From Neobacillus cucumis (GTDB taxonomy: Bacteria; Bacillota; Bacilli; Bacillales; Cytobacillaceae): a stretch of 64,000 nucleotides of DNA. Within the stretch, counting starts at the first letter, position 1. Each line of letters starts with the position of its first letter. The notes beneath the pieces were generated by a model. The model was not told the DNA's origin and searched no databases. It saw only the letters and a list, made by a program, of their open reading frames with translations. A program made the translations under genes and the position numbers. This document shows, piece after piece, positions 35,936 through 43,861 of this stretch. The stretch spans positions 62,001 to 126,000 of the forward strand of contig NZ_JAFBEX010000009.1 of the NCBI RefSeq assembly GCF_016908975.1, given 5' to 3'.

Positions 35936-36088
35936 GTGGATACAAACAAAAAACAACAAATCGAAAAAACCAACACAGAGGAACAAGGGTTCCAAGATAA
36001 AACTGAAAATACGCAAATCAATAATCATACCTCTGCCCAAGAAGACGGGTTTCGATATGACTTCAATGATTCTTCCGAATTTAAATAA
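35936..36088 (+). CDS. 50-residue hydrophilic small protein
   Basis: Start GTG, nine bases after AGGAGG. The product is polar and Q/N/E-rich (MDTNKKQQIEKTNTEEQGFQ, ending FRYDFNDSSEFK), without hydrophobic segments and probably unstructured. A terminator follows at once. Small polar proteins of this kind are common in Bacillus spores, but no family is recognised and that role is a guess. Confidence 0.6.
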   Translation: MDTNKKQQIEKTNTEEQGFQDKTENTQINNHTSAQEDGFRYDFNDSSEFK

Positions 36089-36096
36089 GCTAGCAC

Positions 36097-36127
36097 GAAC
36101 CGCATTAGACGATGCGGTTCATTTATT
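36097..36127 (+). terminator. Terminator after the 50-residue gene
   Basis: GAACCGCAT / ATGCGGTTC, 6-nt loop, then ATTTATTAT. Confidence 0.85.
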
Positions 36128-36166
36128 ATCATCAAGTAGGGCTTGAGTTGTATTTGAGGTGAAGGG

Positions 36167-36730
36167 ATGAATATAACATTTCTAGGGGAAGCCGTCGGGT
36201 TACTCTTTGTAAGTACCTTATTACTTAGAATAGCCGGAAAAAAATCGATGGCAAAAATGACAAGTCTTGAAGTTGTCATTATTTTAGCAGTAGGAACCAC
36301 GATGGGGCATGCGATTAAAGAAAATAAATTTTGGCAAATTATCGTTATCCTAACGGTATTTATCCTTTATCTAATTTCTGTTCAATATCTGCAAATGAAG
36401 TTTAAGATCATTGCACGTTATCTAACCGGTAATGCAACAGTCGTGATACGGGACGGTCAAATCATCGATAATAACTTAAAAAAATTACGCATGACCATCA
36501 ATCAACTGGAAATGAAGCTCCGCCAAAAAGGCATAGTTTACCTATCTAACGTAAAAACGGCAACCATTGAATCCGACGGTGAATTGGGTTTTGAACTTAT
36601 AGAAGAGGCTCAGCCTATAACACGTCAAGAGCTGCTAAAAATAATGAACGCAAATGGGAATGGTCCTCAACAAAAGGACCAGAACGAAAAAAAAGAAAAT
36701 CTATTTAACAAAGTCCCAGGTGTTGAATAA
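36167..36730 (+). CDS. DUF421/YetF-like membrane protein, short form
   Basis: A 187-residue protein. Three hydrophobic segments (about 1-80) are followed by the soluble DUF421 domain: VVIRDGQIIDNNLKKLRMTI, IVYLSNVKTATIESDGEL and QPITRQEL. GAGGTGAAGGG precedes the ATG. It is shorter than the YetF protein at 42292-43152 and lacks its C-terminal DUF1657-like tail. Family function unknown; members are frequent in sporeformers. Confidence 0.85.
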   Translation: MNITFLGEAVGLLFVSTLLLRIAGKKSMAKMTSLEVVIILAVGTTMGHAIKENKFWQIIVILTVFILYLISVQYLQMKFKIIARYLTGNATVVIRDGQIIDNNLKKLRMTINQLEMKLRQKGIVYLSNVKTATIESDGELGFELIEEAQPITRQELLKIMNANGNGPQQKDQNEKKENLFNKVPGVE

Positions 36731-36741
36731 GTGTTGTAAGC

Positions 36742-36768
36742 AATAAGGCTGCCAATGGCAGCCTTATT
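36742..36768 (+). terminator. Hairpin terminator after DUF421 gene
   Basis: Twelve-bp stem AATAAGGCTGCC / GGCAGCCTTATT with a 3-nt loop; weak T-tail. Confidence 0.75.
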
Positions 36769-36825
36769 GTTTGAGGAGTAAATGTTATCAATGAGTAAAA
36801 TAATGTAGGAATGAATTCAATGGAG

Positions 36826-37332
36826 TTATTTTGCAAACTTAAAAGGGACATGAAAGTACATAATTAAAAATATAATGATGGGTAGCGAGATTAGATAAGC
36901 CAAGAATGGTTTGTATTGATGCAATGCAATGACAGAAAACATGACAAGATCAAATAAAAAAGAAAACCAAAGTCTCCAACCATGCTCATAGGAAATTCTC
37001 CCAAACATGAGTAAAACCCACTCGGCACAAATATAAATTACTGACCAAAGTAATATGTAGAATATCCTTCTGCCCCAGGTTTCCGGAAAATGGGAAAGAT
37101 ATAAAAAGATGCTAAGAGGCATTGTTATTAAAGCATAAACAAGGACAACCATTCCATGACCATATAAAAAATCAGGATGGAACTTCCATAACGTATTTTC
37201 TTGTACGATATATTCATAAAGCAAGCCACCAGTAGCAATAAATAGCATACTCGCATGGTAATCTCTCCAGTTTTTCCACCTTCCCCATTTAAAGGAAGCT
37301 AAGATCGTAAGAACCGAAATGATAAGGTGCAT
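36826..37332 (-). CDS. CBO0543 family membrane protein
   Basis: A 168-residue protein with about five hydrophobic segments. Family pattern: FKWGRWKNWRDYHASMLFIA, LYEYIVQENTLWKFHPD, GHGMVVLVYALITMPLSI, and the aromatic-rich late part SYEHGWRLWFSFLFD. Function unknown. Convergent with the DUF421 gene and monocistronic as far as can be seen. A degenerate relative may lie at 39584-39766. Confidence 0.8.
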   Translation of the reverse strand: MHLIISVLTILASFKWGRWKNWRDYHASMLFIATGGLLYEYIVQENTLWKFHPDFLYGHGMVVLVYALITMPLSIFLYLSHFPETWGRRIFYILLWSVIYICAEWVLLMFGRISYEHGWRLWFSFLFDLVMFSVIALHQYKPFLAYLISLPIIIFLIMYFHVPFKFAK

Positions 37333-37435
37333 TCCTTACTACCCTTTCAAGTGCTTTTCTTTTAGTTTCCCTTGATTAACAACAACCATTCATATAAAAA
37401 AACATGTTAGGTTTTTTAACAAACATATGGGATCT

Positions 37436-37525
37436 TTATAAGATTAATCTTATAATAAACTTGCCTAAATGCTTTCTTATTAAAGGAAACAAATGTGACA
37501 TACCATGTTGTTTCCTCTTTTTTTT
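37436..37525 (+). promoter_or_regulatory. Palindrome, -10 and terminator: short leader or small RNA
   Basis: A perfect 20-bp palindrome (37436-37455) overlaps TATAAT (37451-37456). Thirty bases on, GGAAACAA (37485-37492) pairs with TTGTTTCC (37508-37515), followed by TCTTTTTTTT. A transcript from this promoter would end after about 60 nt unless it reads through to the small gene at 37573. It could be an attenuated leader or an independent small RNA. Confidence 0.5.
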
Positions 37526-37572
37526 AAAAATGAGAAGGTCAATGCAAGAAAATTACAAGGGACGTGGTCTTC

Positions 37573-37725
37573 ATGACAAAAATACCCGTTATTTTTGAGG
37601 GGAAAAACTTTCTTATACTTTATCAATATTCATCCGGTTATTGTGAAATTTCAGAGGAAGATAACCATTATAGAAATATTAAACTTGTACATATCTCCGA
37701 ATTGGAAATGATAAGGAAATCATAA
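37573..37725 (+). CDS. 50-residue hypothetical protein
   Basis: ATG at 37573; AAGGG is eleven bases upstream, a rather long gap. The product (MTKIPVIFEGKNFLILYQYS, then SGYCEISEEDNHYRNIKLVH) is a small mixed protein with one cysteine and no signal. It stops just before the guaC terminator. Coding status rests on composition and the moderate ribosome site. No family recognised. Confidence 0.45.
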   Translation: MTKIPVIFEGKNFLILYQYSSGYCEISEEDNHYRNIKLVHISELEMIRKS

Positions 37726-37726
37726 A

Positions 37727-37748
37727 ACCCTTCTTCCTGAGAAGGGTC
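37727..37748 (-). terminator. Terminator after guaC
   Basis: ACCCTTCT / AGAAGGGT with a 5-nt loop, then TTTTATG on the minus strand. Confidence 0.8.
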
Positions 37749-37751
37749 ATG

Positions 37752-38735
37752 TTAATAGATTTTATCTCCATTAAAGATGGAGTTCTTAACAATAACATAA
37801 TCAACATTTCGAATAGCAGACAGCTTGTTACCCCCCGCATATGAAATCGACGATTGAAGATCCTGTTCCATTTCAATTAAGGTATCCTTTAAAGATCCTT
37901 TAAATTTAACATACATCTTTTTGCCTTCTACATTCTTCCTTTCCCCTTTTTGAAACTCAGACGCTGAACCAAAGTATTCTTTATAAAGCTCTCCGTCTTT
38001 TTCAACCGTTTCTCCTGGAGATTCTTCATGACCGGCAAATAAAGAACCAATCATCACCATCGTTGCCCCAAATCGAATCGATTTAGCAATATCACCATGA
38101 GTACGAATACCACCATCGGCAATAATGGGCTTGCTAGCTGCTTTTGCACACCATCTTAAGGCTGCTAATTGCCAGCCGCCTGTTCCAAATCCAGTTTTAA
38201 TTTTAGTAATACAAACCTTCCCAGGACCAATGCCTACTTTAGTCGCATCTGCCCCTGCATGTTCCAATTCCCTCACCGCTTCAGGAGTGCCAACATTTCC
38301 AGCAATGACAAAGCTTGAAGGAAGATGGTTCTTAATATGCTGAATCATTTTAATGACTGCATTGGAATGACCATGTGCAATATCGATTGCAATGTATTCC
38401 GGTGTGAGCTTTTCTTCTGCCAATTCTTCTATAAATCGATATTCCTCTTCTTTTACTCCTACACTAATGGAGGCATACAATCCTCGAGATTGCATGTCTT
38501 TTATAAAAGTAATTCGCTTTTCTGGCTGAAAACGATGCATGATATAGAAGTAATTATTTTCTGCCAGGTATGTGGCAATTTTTTCATCGATAATTGTCTG
38601 CATATTTGCCGGCACCACTGGCAGCTTAAATGTTTGTCCCCCAAAAGTAACCGTTGTATCACATTCCGTGCGGCTATTGACGATTGATTTAGCTGGGATA
38701 AGCTGAATATCTTCATAATCAAATACATTTTCCAT
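37752..38735 (-). CDS. guaC: GMP reductase
   Basis: A 327-residue enzyme converting GMP to IMP with NADPH, returning guanine nucleotides to the purine pool. [20 protein letters not shown] opens as in B. subtilis GuaC. The catalytic cysteine is in [17 protein letters not shown], and [16 protein letters not shown] is the phosphate-binding loop. The frame can be extended to a GTG at 38747, but AGGTG there is the ribosome site for ATG 38735. Monocistronic. Confidence 0.97.
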   Translation of the reverse strand: MENVFDYEDIQLIPAKSIVNSRTECDTTVTFGGQTFKLPVVPANMQTIIDEKIATYLAENNYFYIMHRFQPEKRITFIKDMQSRGLYASISVGVKEEEYRFIEELAEEKLTPEYIAIDIAHGHSNAVIKMIQHIKNHLPSSFVIAGNVGTPEAVRELEHAGADATKVGIGPGKVCITKIKTGFGTGGWQLAALRWCAKAASKPIIADGGIRTHGDIAKSIRFGATMVMIGSLFAGHEESPGETVEKDGELYKEYFGSASEFQKGERKNVEGKKMYVKFKGSLKDTLIEMEQDLQSSISYAGGNKLSAIRNVDYVIVKNSIFNGDKIY

Positions 38736-38848
38736 GCAATTCCACACCTAACTATTGTTTTTTCTTCTGCCTTTATTAGGCTTTGTTCACCACTTCCTTT
38801 ATTATGTTTTCTTTAATCTCATAAATAATGTAAAAAGATTAGCTAAAA

Positions 38849-38891
38849 AAAAGAACCCTTATCTGTCAAAATGAACAGTACGAGTTCTTTT
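38849..38891 (-). terminator. Terminator after Gmad2 lipoprotein gene
   Basis: AAAAGAAC ... CTGT / ACAG ... GTTCTTTT interrupted hairpin, with a T-run on the minus strand. Confidence 0.65.
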
Positions 38892-38905
38892 GGGTTTCTA
38901 AATTA

Positions 38906-39409
38906 TTAAGGTTTGGGGATGGTAATTTCTAATGTATTTAATTTTGAACCATCTTTTGCTGAGTAAACAAATAATTCAAGCTTAATCTGATCTGAAGATA
39001 TTTGCTCTTTATCAAAAGTAATTTCAAATTCTCCCCAAGCAGGTGCCCCATCTGTTTGATAATGATTTTCTACCACTACGGTATTTCCATCATAAAGGGT
39101 ATATTGAAAGACGCCTTCAAATACTTGAGCCTTTCCTGTTACGATTATTTTATCTCCTGATTCTGTTACGACCACATCTTTAAAAACCTTATTCTCATAA
39201 ACCTTGTTCTCTGGCACAGGTGAAGTAGGTTTTTTTGGAATTGGTGGTTTCTCTTGACTTGGAGGATTTGGACTCTCCTGATTGGGTGTTTGATTAGATT
39301 CTTGTGAAGTAGGTTTTTCTTGTTTTGGTGCCTCCGCTTTTGACTGATTACATGCGGCTAAGCCAATGGCTACGGTTACAATACCGATGAAATAAGTGAT
39401 TTTTTTCAT
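38906..39409 (-). CDS. Lipoprotein with Gmad2-type immunoglobulin-like domain
   Basis: A 167-residue protein. The signal peptide ends at the lipobox GLAAC (C20). Residues 21-75 form a Pro/Glu/Ser/Lys-rich linker (PPSQEKPPIPKKPTSPVPE). The remainder has the Gmad2 pattern: ITVTGKAQVFEGVFQYTLYD, then VVENHYQTDGAPAWGEFEIT. Gmad2 domains occur in spore-germination GerM-like proteins and other surface lipoproteins. Expected outside the membrane, lipid-anchored. Monocistronic. Confidence 0.82.
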   Translation of the reverse strand: MKKITYFIGIVTVAIGLAACNQSKAEAPKQEKPTSQESNQTPNQESPNPPSQEKPPIPKKPTSPVPENKVYENKVFKDVVVTESGDKIIVTGKAQVFEGVFQYTLYDGNTVVVENHYQTDGAPAWGEFEITFDKEQISSDQIKLELFVYSAKDGSKLNTLEITIPKP

Positions 39410-39583
39410 GTAATTCCCCCCTTTTTTTATTTTTATTCACTTAATAATGGAAGGATACAAGAAAAAAATGGACTGCTGCTGCAACTCATCAATCACCATT
39501 CATCTATTTTTTAAAGCGCGGAAGAAAGCTATAGGAATTAAAAGAATGAGCTGGAAAAAGTCCCGCAATGATTAAAAAACTTC

Positions 39584-39766
39584 TTAATTGGACCCTTGTT
39601 CAAAATATCCATATAGTTGATAACGTAAAGCAAAGATGACGTCGATAATGAGTCCTAATAAAAAAGAAAAAAGGGCTGTAGAATAAATTTCTTGTCTCTT
39701 TAAATGTTTTGGTGAAAAATAGGCTGCTAAATTAAAAATGAATATAGAGATTAATAAATAAATCAT
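39584..39766 (-). pseudogene. Truncated CBO0543-like membrane gene
   Basis: TTAGGAG precedes ATG 39766. The 60 residues include PKHLKRQEIYSTALFSFLLG and IIDVIFALRYQLYGYFEQGS, a pattern that in CBO0543-like proteins normally continues for another 70-100 residues. Here it stops. In the next frame, just past the stop, LRSFLIIAGLFPA follows and could be the continuation, but that frame also ends by about 39497. Decayed gene or a genuine short two-helix protein; I favour decay. Confidence 0.5.
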
Positions 39767-39909
39767 AAATGACTCCTAATTATATAATCATTACCTTCCT
39801 ATTCTACTTATTACTCTTTCTGCAATTGATCTCCCATATTGTATTTCCCAATAATTAAGGTGACACTTAAAGCATGAAAATTTCTCGGTTAAATACGTAC
39901 AGCTTTTTA

Positions 39910-39966
39910 TGTGTTAAGGTTCACATAAACTTAACATTTATGCTTTTTCATGTGATATTAATCACA
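39910..39966 (+). promoter_or_regulatory. Two FNR/CRP-type boxes upstream of the DUF1858-DUF438 genes
   Basis: TGTGATATTAATCACA (39951-39966) is a perfect TGTGA-N6-TCACA site; TGTGTTAAGGTTCACA (39910-39925) has one mismatch. Their centres are 41 bp apart. With TATATT at 39988-39993 as -10, the start site is near 40000 and the nearer box is centred at about -41.5, the class II FNR position. Confidence 0.85.
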
Positions 39967-40036
39967 ATTAAGAGAAAATTGCTATGTTATATTCTTATTG
40001 AGAAAAGTTATCACCCTCTTTTAAGGAGTGAAAAGG

Positions 40037-40264
40037 ATGTCTAAAGTAATAAATATACAACATACAGTTTATCAACTTTGTACCGAGTTCCCTGAAATGA
40101 TTCCCATTATGAAGGACCTTGGATTTGAAAATATAACCAACCCACACATGCTTAAAACTGCAGGCCGTATTATGACATTGCCAAATGGCTGTCGTATGCA
40201 GGGAATTTCCTTAGATAAAGTAATCGAAACCATTGAAACCAATGGCTTTACTATAAAAAAGTAG
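40037..40264 (+). CDS. DUF1858 domain protein
   Basis: A 75-residue protein. INIQHTVYQLCTEFPEMIPI, MKDLGFENI and a late GISLDKVIETIETNGF fit DUF1858, the small domain also found at the N-terminus of ScdA/RIC-type iron-sulfur repair proteins. Start: AAGGAG lies eight bases before ATG 40037; the in-frame GTG at 40028 overlaps the ribosome site. First gene of an operon with the DUF438 protein 13 bases downstream, behind FNR-like boxes. Confidence 0.88.
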   Translation: MSKVINIQHTVYQLCTEFPEMIPIMKDLGFENITNPHMLKTAGRIMTLPNGCRMQGISLDKVIETIETNGFTIKK

Positions 40265-40277
40265 AGGAGAATGCACG

Positions 40278-41506
40278 ATGAGTGAAATGATAAATAACCG
40301 TGAACAAGAAACCATTACCCATCTGAACGTCAAACGGTATTAAAAGAAATTATCAAAGACCTTCACAATGGAAAAAGTGTTGTGGAAGTGAAGGCACGAT
40401 TTGAGGAAGCAGCCGGCAATATTACGGTTGCTGAGATTTCAAAATTAGAACAAGCACTTATGGAAGAAGAAGGTATTCCTGTTGAAGAAGTGCAGCGTTT
40501 ATGTTCTGTTCATACAGCTATTTTCAAAGGATCGATCGAGGAAATTCACCGCTCAGATAAAGCTGAAGAACAGCCTGGACATCCCATTCATACCTTTAAA
40601 CTAGAAAATAAAGAAATCGATAGGTTAGTGAACTTTAAACTTCAACTGCATTACGATCGGTTTGAAAAAGACGATAGTGATGAGAACAAGTTTAAACTAC
40701 TTGAAGATCTTAATCTTTTACTAGACATTGATAAGCATTATAGCCGTAAAGAAAACTTACTGTTCCCTTATTTAGAAAAGTACGGAATTATGGGACCTAC
40801 TCAGGTTATGTGGGGCGTAGATGACAGGATTCGAGCTGGTATTAAAGAGGCAAAAGAGAAATTAACAAACTATGACGGAAATAAGCAAGCTGTCATCGAT
40901 GCTTTGTATTTTGTCATCCGTGAAGTCAGTGAAATGATTTTTAAAGAAGAAAATATCCTATTCCCAATGGCATTACAAACCTTAACAGAAGACGAATGGC
41001 TTAAAATTGCACATGAAAGTGATGAAATTGGTTTCTGTTTAACAGGACCTGCGGGTGTATGGAAGCCTGAACGTAAACACATTGAAGAAAATGCTCTAAC
41101 CGACGGCTATATTCGGTTGGAAACGGGGATTCTGTCACTTAAACAGCTTGAGCTTATGTTGAACCATTTACCTGTAGACATTACTTTTATTGACCAAGAT
41201 GATGTTGTTCGTTATTTCTCACATGGTAAAGAAAGAATTTTCGCTCGTACCAAAGCCGTTATAGGTCGTACGGTTCAGAACTGCCATCCACCAAAGAGCG
41301 TTCATGTTGTCGAACAACTCCTTCAAGAATTTAAAGCGGGCATCAAAGACTGCGAAGATTTTTATATAAAATTTAAAGATAAATATATTTATATCCGGTA
41401 TTTTGCTGTTAGGGATGAAGCGGGTCAGTATGTAGGAACGCTAGAATTTACCCAAAATATTAGTTCCATTCAAGAAATTCAAGGTGAAAAACGGATCCTA
41501 AATTAA
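40278..41506 (+). pseudogene. DUF438/hemerythrin-PAS protein, frameshifted near its start
   Basis: GAGGAGA lies seven bases before ATG 40278, which encodes MSEMINNREQETIT and then runs out of frame to a stop at 40346. The continuation ERQTVLKEIIKDLHNGKSV is in the next frame and joins the long open region to 41506. One missing C at the CCC of 40318-40320 (coding T-P-S-E-R) accounts for it. The body has DUF438 (GIPVEEVQRLCSVHTAIFKG), a hemerythrin-like HYDRFEKDDSDE...HYSRKENLLFPYLEKYG region that may bind iron, and a C-terminal PAS-like domain (FIDQDDVVRYFSHGKERIFA). If intact, about 410 residues; a redox or oxygen sensing role is inferred. Confidence 0.85.
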
Positions 41507-41528
41507 TGAAATGAATAAGAATGGCTGA

Positions 41529-41579
41529 AAAGTAGCTGACTCATTAGGTCGATCAAACCTATTTGAGGCAGCTATTTTT
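41529..41579 (+). terminator. Terminator after DUF438 gene
   Basis: AGTAGCTG-CTCA-TTAGGT paired with AACCTA-TTGAG-CAGCTATT, followed by TTTTAATTT. Confidence 0.75.
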
Positions 41580-41679
41580 AATTTAATTCTAATTTGTATG
41601 ACTCCCATCAAAAGTGAAATGGATTTTATAAGAAAAAATGGTACATAATAGATATAACTAACATATAGGGTGGTTTGCT

Positions 41680-42192
41680 ATGATTTACATTTATAATGAT
41701 TATGGTGGTACCCACACTACTTCCATGGCCGCAGCCTATCATTTAAATCTGCTGCCACAATCCGAAAGGAAATTATCAACCGAAGAAATATTAAACATCC
41801 CATATTTTAATAAATTAACCCATGCAGATTTCGGAAAGCTTATTTTTCATGGGATAGATGAAGATGGAAATCCTGTCTATACGATTGGACGCAAGAGAAA
41901 TAAACTGGTTGTTCCCGCATTGAAAGAAATGATTTTAATGTTAGAAACTAAATACCATTTTAATGAAAAAATTATTTTCTCTAATACCTCTCCTACTGTA
42001 CCGCTTGTGATGTCATTCGGGGGATTTTTTTCAAGGGGGCTTAAAATTGACTCTTTAGGAGTGCCGCTTTTAGTGGCAGGGGCTAAACAATGCTGTGATA
42101 ATATCTTTAGACTGGTTGAAAAAACAAAGGAAATAGGAAAAGCTGCGACAGATCAAGTCGTTGTTTTAGAAAATAAATTGTTTAAAAATTAA
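41680..42192 (+). CDS. DUF3189 family protein
   Basis: A 170-residue cytosolic protein. MIYIYNDYGGTHTTSMAAAYHLN at the start, LTHADFGKLIFHGIDEDGN and GLKIDSLGVPLLVAGAKQCC at the end fit the DUF3189 family of sporeformers. The opening resembles a nucleotide-binding loop only loosely. AGGGTGG precedes the ATG. Function unknown; apparently monocistronic. Confidence 0.85.
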   Translation: MIYIYNDYGGTHTTSMAAAYHLNLLPQSERKLSTEEILNIPYFNKLTHADFGKLIFHGIDEDGNPVYTIGRKRNKLVVPALKEMILMLETKYHFNEKIIFSNTSPTVPLVMSFGGFFSRGLKIDSLGVPLLVAGAKQCCDNIFRLVEKTKEIGKAATDQVVVLENKLFKN

Positions 42193-42291
42193 TTTATTTT
42201 CTCTACTCGAAAGATCTAAAAAACAGAGATCTTATTTCCTTATTTCCTTATTTCCCTTCCTGCTTCTTCTATTAGTCATTTTAGTTTCTAA

Positions 42292-43152
42292 TTAACCATT
42301 TAAATACGGAGTTAAGAGATTAATTACTTCTTTTAACTTTTTGGAATTTTTCAAATACATTTGTTTGGCATCCTCCGCCTCCGTTTGGGTAGCAAAGGAT
42401 TCAAGGTCTGCTTGACTCTTTTTAATCATAGTCATTAATAACGGTTTTTGTTGAGGAGATGGAACATTGATTTTGTCATCGTATACATCCACGGTTAATT
42501 GTCCATAAGAATCGACTTGTGCCAAAAAAACATTATCAAGCATGACACCAAGTTTTTTTAATTCAACATCCAGCCATTCCCTGTTCTTTTGTGCATCTGT
42601 AAGGGAACGATCTAATATTTTTCCATCCATAATAACGGTCTGTGGAACTTTTTCATTAGCAACCTTTAAATGTAAATCCTTTGGCGTGATAGGCTGGTTT
42701 TCTTTTTTCAAGAGAACGTTTAAGTCTCCATTTGGTTCTAAAACAGCAAACTCTACGTCAGCCACTTTAAACACATTCTTTTTCCTTAGTAAGGAATTTA
42801 AATCATCAATGGTGTAATGTTCCTTTTTTAAACTATCTTCCATCACCTTTCCATCTTTAATAAATATCGATGATTTTCCTTCAGCGATATCTCTAAATTT
42901 TTTGCTTTTCAAAGAGATAACGTCAACCGCATAGGTAATCCCACCAAAGACAATTAATACAACAATTCCGTGAAGAATATTTCCATCCACACCTGTTATT
43001 ACCTCAGCAGCCACACTACCTATTGTAATACCGGAAATATATTCGAAAAAAGAAAGCTGAGAAATTTGTTTGGAACCTAACAGCTTGGTCATTAAAAATA
43101 ATATGGCAATAAACAAAAGAGATCGTAAGCCAACATCTAGCCAATCTGGCAT
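42292..43152 (-). CDS. YetF/DUF421 membrane protein with C-terminal DUF1657-like tail
   Basis: A 286-residue protein. Three hydrophobic segments (about 5-90) are followed by two YetF-type soluble repeats (SSIFIKDGKVMEDSLKKEHY; QTVIMDGKILDRSLTDAQ), then a C-terminal 45 residues, SQADLESFATQTEAEDAKQM..., closely resembling the DUF1657 proteins encoded immediately upstream. GAGGTG precedes ATG 43152; the GTG at 43161 is part of that site. Similar YetF-DUF1657 sets accompany mobile spoVA operons linked to spore heat resistance, but no spoVA gene is present here. Confidence 0.88.
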   Translation of the reverse strand: MPDWLDVGLRSLLFIAILFLMTKLLGSKQISQLSFFEYISGITIGSVAAEVITGVDGNILHGIVVLIVFGGITYAVDVISLKSKKFRDIAEGKSSIFIKDGKVMEDSLKKEHYTIDDLNSLLRKKNVFKVADVEFAVLEPNGDLNVLLKKENQPITPKDLHLKVANEKVPQTVIMDGKILDRSLTDAQKNREWLDVELKKLGVMLDNVFLAQVDSYGQLTVDVYDDKINVPSPQQKPLLMTMIKKSQADLESFATQTEAEDAKQMYLKNSKKLKEVINLLTPYLNG

Positions 43153-43168
43153 GTTAATCACCTCGAAT

Positions 43169-43375
43169 TTAAGATGGTTTATATTGAGGTTCCATTAATT
43201 CCATTTCTGTTATTCGTTTTTGTAAATCTTGTTTGACTTCTTCTACCATTAACATCGCTTCGTGAAATGTTTGTTGAGCTTTTTCATCCTGAGAATTTAA
43301 AGCGAAGTTAGAAAGTTGAGTTTCAATTCCCTTAATCGTGACTAAGCATTGTTGGACACTTGAGTAAACAGTCAT
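43169..43375 (-). CDS. DUF1657 family protein
   Basis: A 68-residue helical protein: MTVYSSVQQCLVTIKGIETQ, LSNFALNSQDEKAQQTFHEA and MEPQYKPS at the end. It belongs to the DUF1657 family, found mostly in spore-related loci. The YetF gene starts 16 bases after its stop. Paralogous to 43468-43671. Confidence 0.88.
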   Translation of the reverse strand: MTVYSSVQQCLVTIKGIETQLSNFALNSQDEKAQQTFHEAMLMVEEVKQDLQKRITEMELMEPQYKPS

Positions 43376-43434
43376 TTTTTTCTTCCTGCCTTTGGGTATT
43401 TTTTAGTAAAGAAAGGAAAGGTTAAAGCTTTAAA

Positions 43435-43459
43435 GAGGGTCGGCCTTGGGCCAACCCTC
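43435..43459 (-). terminator. Hairpin between the two DUF1657 genes
   Basis: AGGGT-GGCC / GGCC-ACCCT hairpin followed by CTCTTTAAA on the minus strand; possibly a partial terminator. Confidence 0.5.
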
Positions 43460-43467
43460 CCAAAAAC

Positions 43468-43671
43468 TTATTGATTGTATTGTGGTTCTTCTTTTTGAAT
43501 TTGCTGAATACGCGGCTCTAAGCTGTCAATAATTGATTGTGTTTGCTGTGCTGCATTTTGGTACAACTGTTTGGCTTGCTTATTATCTGTTTGCAGAGCA
43601 AACGATTCTAAACTAGCCTGAGCGCTTTTTAATCCAGCTACGGTTTGGTTTACTTGAGTGGCAACTGTCAT
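43468..43671 (-). CDS. DUF1657 family protein
   Basis: A 67-residue helical protein, MTVATQVNQTVAGLKSAQAS, LESFALQTDNKQAKQLYQNA, ending EEPQYNQ. GGGGAG precedes the ATG. First of the DUF1657-DUF1657-YetF set; a G+C-rich hairpin separates it from the second copy. Confidence 0.88.
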   Translation of the reverse strand: MTVATQVNQTVAGLKSAQASLESFALQTDNKQAKQLYQNAAQQTQSIIDSLEPRIQQIQKEEPQYNQ

Positions 43672-43788
43672 TTTGTTCTCCCCTTGAAATTAATTTACTT
43701 ACAGAATCTATTTTCTGTTTTTTAAGAAAAAGTATGAATGGGAATGAATGGTCGAAGAAATCACCTGAAGGATATTAAAGGACTCAAA

Positions 43789-43828
43789 AAAGGTGCAAGA
43801 CCAACTTCTCTTTGGTCCAGCACCTTAT
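43789..43828 (-). terminator. Terminator after 5'-nucleotidase gene
   Basis: AAGGTGC-AGACCAA / TTGGTC-GCACCTT hairpin, then TTTTTTGAG on the minus strand. Confidence 0.85.
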
Positions 43829-43861
43829 TTCTTCATTATATATTCTTGAATTTGAAGGCGT

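Noticed and set aside
37404..37598. 64-codon plus-strand frame
   Set aside because: It runs through the palindrome and terminator hairpin and has no ribosome site; the frame from 37573 is the better candidate.
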